This document shows positions 58,689 to 64,000 of a DNA stretch of 64,000 bases, piece after piece. The translations under genes and the position numbers were made by a program. Numbering within the stretch: the stretch's first letter is position 1; the number at the start of each line of letters is the position of its first letter. Source of the DNA: a virus; IMG/VR virus record IMGVR_UViG_3300042879_003994, positions 1-64,000 of that record. One strand, written 5' to 3'. Under the pieces are notes generated by a model, which made no database searches, was not told where the DNA came from, and saw only the letters and a list, made by a program, of their open reading frames with translations.

Positions 58689-59414
58689 ATGATCGATAAG
58701 AAAAATAAAAATTTTATAAGAAATAAATCATTAGAAGATTTTCCTAATGAGACTTGCGGGTTTATAGTAAAAAATGAAAATAGATTTGAATGTATTCCAT
58801 GCAACAACATAGCGGAAAATCCAAAAGAAAATTTTAAAATTTGTTCTAAAGAATATTTACAAATTAAAAATAGATATAAGAATATATTATACCTATATCA
58901 TAGTCATACAAATGGAAATGATAATTTTTCAGAAATGGATAAGAATTGTGCAGAAAATCTATGTTTACCTATCATATTATATAATACAGAAAGAGATAGT
59001 ATTAAAATATATGAACCATCAAATATTAAGAAAGAATATATAGGAAGATTTTATCAGCACGGAAAATATGATTGCTTTAAATTAATAGAAGAATTTTATA
59101 AAAAGGAAAAATCTATAGAATTTAAATATAATAAAGAATTCTATACAAAGACTTTAAAAGAGATGGATATAAAAAGTGAGGTTATTAAATTTTACGAACA
59201 TAATAATTTTGTAATTATTAATAAAAACGAAGAATTAGAATTGCACGATATTTTATTAATTGATGCTTTTGGAGAAAACAAACCAAAGCATTTTGCGCTT
59301 TACATAGGAGATGGAAGAATTTTACATCAGCCCATGTTTGGTTTCTCAAAAATTGAAAATTATTGTAATTTTTATAGAAGGCGTACTGATTCAGTATTTA
59401 GGTTAAAGGTATGA
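58689..59414 (+). CDS. K: Tail assembly protein K-like (JAMM plus NlpC/P60)
   Basis: 241 aa from the ATG at 58689, one base after L. The JAMM metalloprotease motif is complete: Glu21, His71-x-His73-x7-Ser81-x2-Asp84. From about residue 120 an NlpC/P60 domain follows (KYDCFKLIEEFY with Cys129; KHFALYIGDGRILHQ with the His). In lambda-like phages this protein joins tail-tip assembly and may cleave peptidoglycan. Confidence 0.87.
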   Translation: MIDKKNKNFIRNKSLEDFPNETCGFIVKNENRFECIPCNNIAENPKENFKICSKEYLQIKNRYKNILYLYHSHTNGNDNFSEMDKNCAENLCLPIILYNTERDSIKIYEPSNIKKEYIGRFYQHGKYDCFKLIEEFYKKEKSIEFKYNKEFYTKTLKEMDIKSEVIKFYEHNNFVIINKNEELELHDILLIDAFGENKPKHFALYIGDGRILHQPMFGFSKIENYCNFYRRRTDSVFRLKV

Positions 59415-60175
59415 TAAGAGTAAATTTACATGGTAAATTGGGTGAAGATTTAGGAGAATCTTGGGACCTTGATGTATCAAGCGTCGCAGAAGCTTTAAGA
59501 GCTATAGACGCTAATACCAGAAGACTAAGGCAATGGCTAATAAACTATAAAGATCAGTATGAATATGAAATTTTAGTAGATAACCAAGAACTTTTTACTG
59601 AAAAACCAGAATACAAAAATATAGAAGAAATAAAAAATTCAGAATTTTGTTTAAACTTAAAAGATAAAATAAAAACAATAGATATTGTTCCATCGATTAT
59701 AGGATCTGGCGCAGTTGCAAAAATTTTTGTTGGTGCAGCAGTAATTATTGGCGCTGTAGCTTTAGCAGTATTTACTCCGTTTATTTTACCTGCTATAGCA
59801 TTAGGTTTTGCAGGTTTAGGATTAATCGCAGCAGGAACCAGCGAATTACTTTCAAAGCCCCCACCATCTGTTCCATTTACAGCACAGCAAGTAAATCCAA
59901 TTGATGGAGAAGGAGAATCTGGAGGACCTACTTCGTATTTATTCAATGGTCCTGTAAATACAGTTGGAGAAGGCGGACCTGTTCCAGTTGGATATGGACA
60001 ATTAATAATTGGTGGTAATAATGTATTTAGTAATTATGAAATTATTTATAGAGCTTATAAATCAGATTTCAGTGATACAACTTTACAAATTGATTATCAA
60101 GGAGATACTCAATATCTATTTAATTCTAAATGTTACCTTATTAATCAACAATCATTACAGTCCTCACCTTTTTAA
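59411..60175 (+). CDS. I: Tail assembly protein I-like
   Basis: 254 aa. The N-terminal 90 residues form a ubiquitin-like beta-grasp (MIRVNLHGKLGEDLGESWDL, VAEALRAIDAN). A long hydrophobic region (KIFVGAAVIIGAVALAVF to LGLIAAGTSELL) is followed by VPFTAQQVNPIDGEG and PVPVGYGQLIIGG, typical of gpI. It overlaps K by 4 nt and precedes J. Confidence 0.8.
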   Translation: MIRVNLHGKLGEDLGESWDLDVSSVAEALRAIDANTRRLRQWLINYKDQYEYEILVDNQELFTEKPEYKNIEEIKNSEFCLNLKDKIKTIDIVPSIIGSGAVAKIFVGAAVIIGAVALAVFTPFILPAIALGFAGLGLIAAGTSELLSKPPPSVPFTAQQVNPIDGEGESGGPTSYLFNGPVNTVGEGGPVPVGYGQLIIGGNNVFSNYEIIYRAYKSDFSDTTLQIDYQGDTQYLFNSKCYLINQQSLQSSPF

Positions 60176-60178
60176 TTT

Positions 60179-63100
60179 ATGGGTAATGCAAATAAATATG
60201 CAGATGGTTTGAGTTTTGTCCTGTTTCCAGGAAATATAGCTTATGGAACAGTTGGATATAACTTTCCAGAAAGTACAGCTCAAGATGATGGCGGTGGAGC
60301 AGGTGGAAACATATCGTTAAGTTTTAGTGGATCAAGAATACCTTTTACTAATAGTCCAACGTTTCTTTATTATAGAGGACCAAGCGGTTATGCGGCAAAT
60401 TATACTCCACTAGCAGTAATGACCGGTGGTTTAATACAAAGATTCTTTGAACGAGGCCCATCATTTCCTGGTTCTACATTCACTGGAAATGTGTTCGGTG
60501 CACCAGATTTAAGAACAATATTTGGAGTTAGTCCTAATACAGGCGTAGAAGGCGGTGTATTTCCACAAACAAATGGAGTCTTCATAAATGAAAGAACGAG
60601 AAATGGTCGAGCTTTTAATTCTATATCTCAGGTTAATATATTAGATTTAATTTGTGAAGGACCAATAGAAGGTTTTGTGACTGGAATATATGTGCCTAAT
60701 TTGAGTGGTAAAACTACTGGTGACATTGGATATACAAGTGTTACTTTTCAACCATACGAACAAACTTATAGCAATCCAGAAACAAGATCTATATTCTGGG
60801 ACGATGTACCAATAACAGATTTACAAGGTTTTTTTAATTTCCAATTTGCAGATTATAAATATACATATGGAGAAAAAACAAATGATCATACTATCTATAA
60901 TCCATATTTAAATCTTTACGAAGATAGAAGAGATTATTTTGGTAGACAAGTAGATAGAAATAAAATACCACTACAAACATCTGTTACTAAAGCAGTTGGA
61001 GATACTTTGTATGGATTTTATTTAATTAGTGGAAATAATCAAGTAATTTCACCAAAAACATATTACATATATAATACAGATGTGTCTTCAATAAGAATTA
61101 ATTTTAAGATAAATAGTCTTTATGAACAAATATTAACTGGAATAAATGCTGGTGACGTAGAGAAACATCTACAAATATTTAGGATCATAGTGTCTAGACT
61201 ATTAAAAAATGGAGAGACTGTTCTATTGGATACTTCTAAATACTCTCCTTATATTAAGGACTATTATTCTAGGGATGAATTTGGCGCTCAAGGAAAAATC
61301 GCAAATAGCCCAGTAATTGTTCCATACGAAATTACATTAAGACCATATGCTGAAAATTCTCCTTGGTTTGAACTTTTCCCAAATCAAATAGGATGGGCAA
61401 TAGACGTAGTAAAAATGAGTAGAGAAGGCGTTGGTGGAGGATTTTCAACATCTACAACTGTAGATAGCATAACAGAAATTTATTCAGACAGATTTACATA
61501 TCCAGATGCAGCTTTAGTTTATTCAAAATTTGATGCAAGATATTTTAATCAAATACCCACAAGAACATACAAGGTAAGACTACTTAAGGTAAAAATACCA
61601 ATTAATTATGATCCAATAACAAGAAATTATAATGGTCCGTGGAATGGACAATTTAAAGTTGCGTGGACAGATAATCCAGCTTGGTGCTTCTATGATCTTA
61701 TAACTAACAATAGATTTGGATTGGGGAAATATATAGATTCAAGTCTGACAGATAAATGGACGCTATATGAGATTGCTCAGTATTGTGATGAACTTGTTTC
61801 TGACGGAACAGGTGGACTAGAGCCAAGATTTAGATGCAATGTTTATATTGCAAATAAAGAAGAAGCTTACAAAGTATTAAATGATATGGCAAGTATATTT
61901 AGAGCAATTATTTATTACTCAGCAGGACAAATTACTGTTTCTCAAGATTCATTAAAGCAACCTATCTATTTATTTAATAATAGCAATGTAATTGAAGGAA
62001 CGTTTAATTATTCTGACGCTTCAAAGAAATCAAGAAAAACTGTTGCATCAGTTAGATTTAATGATGAAAATGATAATTTTAAACCAGCTATAGAATATAT
62101 TGAGGATAAAAATTCAATATTAAAATACGGCATAAGAGAAACAGATATTGTTGCATTTGGTTGCACAAATAAAAATCAAGCTAGAAGAGTCGGTAAATGG
62201 TTATTAACCACACAAAATACTGAAACTGAATTGGTAGATTTCCAAGTCGGTCTAGAAGGTAACTATATAAGACCAGGCGATGTAATATTAATTCATGATC
62301 AGTATAGAAAAAATGCAGCCTACGCAGGTCGAACTGTAGAACTAACTACTGGCTACGCAGTTTTAGATCTGCCATATAATTTTACTAATACCTATGCAAT
62401 AACTGGAGTCAACGCAAATAATTCATTTGTATTTAATATATTAACTCCTACTTATAATTTGAATTTAGGTACAACTTTAGGAGATCTTTATAGTACCGGA
62501 TTTGTTGATATAACTTCATCTGGGGTCACAGGATTAAATAGCTCCTTCTTCAGAAGAGGTCAGATTCAAACTATAACAATTAATAATCCTCAAAATTATT
62601 TAACTAGTGGATCTGGTATATATACAAATAATATAAGAATAAATTTCCCATCAAGATTGTCTAATTCTGGGTATAGCTTACCTCAAAATACAGTCTGGGC
62701 AATAGATATTAATCCATCTGGTTATCTGGCAGCTGGCATTGATACAAGATCTCCTATCAATAATCCTTCAAATGCCTTATATCCAGGATATTATTTAGAG
62801 CCATATCTAAATGAACCTAAAAAATATAGAGTCCTAACAATCTCAGAAAAAGAGCCAGAACTTTTTAACATTAATGCTCTAGAATATAATGATCAAAAAT
62901 ATTATGACATAGATAATGTTGCAACTCTAGTCAATGTTCCTGTCAAACCAGGTTTACCAGTTGCGCCAAGTCTTTTCTTGAGCGGAATATTTAGAAGTCC
63001 AACTACAAATTCTTATTTAAGTAACCCAGCTGGAGCGCATTTTGTTACAAATCAAGGTGGAATAAATAGCATAATGTACAACATACAGCCACCAAACAAT

Positions 63101-63409
63101 AATGCTAATAATAGTTTATATTATGTCTATGTAAAGCCAACTTCTAATTTTACAAATTCAACAACTCCAGAGATCTATCTTGCAGATGTTGTTTCTCCTT
63201 TACTAATAAGAACTGGCCTAACCCCATTCAATTGGGCAAGTAATTTGATTCCTCCATTCTTGACACCAACAGGTTCGGGTTTTTACTACTTTAGGGTATT
63301 CGCTGAAAATGCCCTTGGCGAAAGAAGTTCTCCAGCTACAGGCCTATACGTCTTAACTGCCCAAGCTTCTGTTTTTAGCGTTATAGCTTCTGGATACAAT
63401 ATATATTGA
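60179..63409 (+). CDS. J: Tail tip attachment protein J-like (central fibre)
   Basis: 1076 aa, near the 1132 of lambda gpJ. FNSISQVNILDLICEGPIEG, then WCFYDLITNNRFGLGKYIDS, CNVYIANKEEAYKVLNDMAS and PGDVILIHDQYR follow the J scaffold. The C-terminal 180 residues, beginning near PVKPGLPVAPSLFLSG and ending YYFRVFAENALGERS, are a fibronectin-III-like domain. It forms the tail tip and contacts the receptor. Confidence 0.9.
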   Translation: MGNANKYADGLSFVLFPGNIAYGTVGYNFPESTAQDDGGGAGGNISLSFSGSRIPFTNSPTFLYYRGPSGYAANYTPLAVMTGGLIQRFFERGPSFPGSTFTGNVFGAPDLRTIFGVSPNTGVEGGVFPQTNGVFINERTRNGRAFNSISQVNILDLICEGPIEGFVTGIYVPNLSGKTTGDIGYTSVTFQPYEQTYSNPETRSIFWDDVPITDLQGFFNFQFADYKYTYGEKTNDHTIYNPYLNLYEDRRDYFGRQVDRNKIPLQTSVTKAVGDTLYGFYLISGNNQVISPKTYYIYNTDVSSIRINFKINSLYEQILTGINAGDVEKHLQIFRIIVSRLLKNGETVLLDTSKYSPYIKDYYSRDEFGAQGKIANSPVIVPYEITLRPYAENSPWFELFPNQIGWAIDVVKMSREGVGGGFSTSTTVDSITEIYSDRFTYPDAALVYSKFDARYFNQIPTRTYKVRLLKVKIPINYDPITRNYNGPWNGQFKVAWTDNPAWCFYDLITNNRFGLGKYIDSSLTDKWTLYEIAQYCDELVSDGTGGLEPRFRCNVYIANKEEAYKVLNDMASIFRAIIYYSAGQITVSQDSLKQPIYLFNNSNVIEGTFNYSDASKKSRKTVASVRFNDENDNFKPAIEYIEDKNSILKYGIRETDIVAFGCTNKNQARRVGKWLLTTQNTETELVDFQVGLEGNYIRPGDVILIHDQYRKNAAYAGRTVELTTGYAVLDLPYNFTNTYAITGVNANNSFVFNILTPTYNLNLGTTLGDLYSTGFVDITSSGVTGLNSSFFRRGQIQTITINNPQNYLTSGSGIYTNNIRINFPSRLSNSGYSLPQNTVWAIDINPSGYLAAGIDTRSPINNPSNALYPGYYLEPYLNEPKKYRVLTISEKEPELFNINALEYNDQKYYDIDNVATLVNVPVKPGLPVAPSLFLSGIFRSPTTNSYLSNPAGAHFVTNQGGINSIMYNIQPPNNNANNSLYYVYVKPTSNFTNSTTPEIYLADVVSPLLIRTGLTPFNWASNLIPPFLTPTGSGFYYFRVFAENALGERSSPATGLYVLTAQASVFSVIASGYNIY

Positions 63410-63411
63410 TT

Positions 63412-64000
63412 ATGAAAGTAAAAAATTTAAATTTAACCTTAGAGTGGCATACAGTTAGAAATATACCAAACTTTATAGACGTTAGTTCTAATTTTCCTTC
63501 TTATAACGTAAAAGTTAAAAACAAAGAAGGAACTTTAATACATCAAAATCTAAATGTAGAAGATTATGAACCATTAATCGAATTACAATGTGATCATTAT
63601 GAATTTGCAAAGAAACCAAAGTTTCATATGGAACTTTTAAAAAATAAAGCTAAGAATACATTTAAATATAATTTTGAAAACAACTATTTAAAATATAAAG
63701 AATTAAATAACAAACTAGGATTTTTTAAAACCCTAATATTTGAAGTAGATTACAATAATGATGGTAAAGGAGACTTTCAATTAGAAGCGGAATATTCTGC
63801 TTTAGAGAATATAAATAAAGATCTATTATTCAATAAAATATATAGAAGTAGCGATTACTTAACTGTAAAATTTTTAATAAACAAAGAGTATTTCAAGCAA
63901 AATGAAATATATTCTTTATTAATTATAAGTGAAGCTTCTAATAAATTAATTAAAAATAAAAAACTAAATAATTTATTCACAGAAAATGTACAAGAAAAGT
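63412..64000 (+). CDS. Truncated hypothetical tail-associated protein
   Basis: ATG at 63412, two bases after J; 196 codons are visible before the window ends. Lys/Asn-rich, beta-type (LEWHTVRNIPNFIDVSSNF). No domain is recognised. Its place after J suggests a tail fibre or tip accessory. Confidence 0.65.
   Translation, partial: MKVKNLNLTLEWHTVRNIPNFIDVSSNFPSYNVKVKNKEGTLIHQNLNVEDYEPLIELQCDHYEFAKKPKFHMELLKNKAKNTFKYNFENNYLKYKELNNKLGFFKTLIFEVDYNNDGKGDFQLEAEYSALENINKDLLFNKIYRSSDYLTVKFLINKEYFKQNEIYSLLIISEASNKLIKNKKLNNLFTENVQEK

Overview
The window is one continuous stretch of an AT-rich tailed-phage genome (rough impression about 30% G+C). It is densely packed, with many 4-nt start/stop overlaps. 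No rRNA, integrase, terminase or capsid gene lies inside it. The lambda-type tail-tip block (M-L-K-I-J) at the right end shows a siphovirus-like tail. Its own class I ribonucleotide reductase, DNA polymerase III-type polymerase, primase, helicase, recombinase, ligase, tmRNA and tRNAs indicate a large, largely self-sufficient lytic phage. Classical -35/-10 sequences with 16-17 bp spacing precede many genes, so the host probably uses an ordinary housekeeping sigma factor. An LPS-type sugar repertoire and a small exported protein of proteobacterial appearance hint at a Gram-negative host. The host cannot be named from the sequence.

Layout. (1) 1-5.4 kb, minus strand: DNA ligase, AbrB-like protein, phosphoesterase, HNH endonuclease, UV-damage endonuclease and small genes, among a family of 29-nt dyad repeats. 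(2) 5.4-13.8 kb, mixed strands: a leucine-rich-repeat protein, two tRNA genes, a flavodoxin-fold reductase operon, purine enzymes (PurA and an IMPDH/GMP-reductase homologue) and cysteine-rich probable virion proteins. (3) 13.8-22.3 kb, plus strand: dCMP deaminase, dNMP kinase, a sigma-like factor, a DUF736-like protein, NrdA/NrdB and small membrane genes. (4) 22.3-23.4 kb: two RNA loci, a structured minus-strand RNA with its own promoter and a plus-strand tmRNA. (5) 24.7-39.4 kb: a compact glycan operon of glycosyltransferases, nucleotide-sugar enzymes and a sugar methyltransferase. (6) 39.4-53.9 kb: RecA-like recombinase, nucleases, DnaB helicase, ThyX, primase, a DNA polymerase III alpha split into separate PHP, exonuclease and polymerase genes, ssDNA-binding and annealing candidates, and two more glycosyltransferases. 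(7) 53.9-64 kb: a second cysteine-rich paralogue and small minus-strand genes, then the tail-tip genes, ending in a truncated reading frame.

Two promoter classes are visible. Replication and metabolism genes tend to have TTGACT-17-TATAAT-like promoters whose -10 box ends only 6-9 nt before the start codon, which predicts near-leaderless mRNAs. Virion-type genes and the tmRNA instead carry a GTGTAA/GTGTAT-type box, usually 14-18 nt before the start codon. A sigma-70-like protein at 15399-15992 is the natural candidate to read this second class. Functionally, the phage makes and balances its own nucleotides, replicates with a split Pol III, and appears able to build and attach an elaborate glycan containing deoxysugars and possibly fucose.
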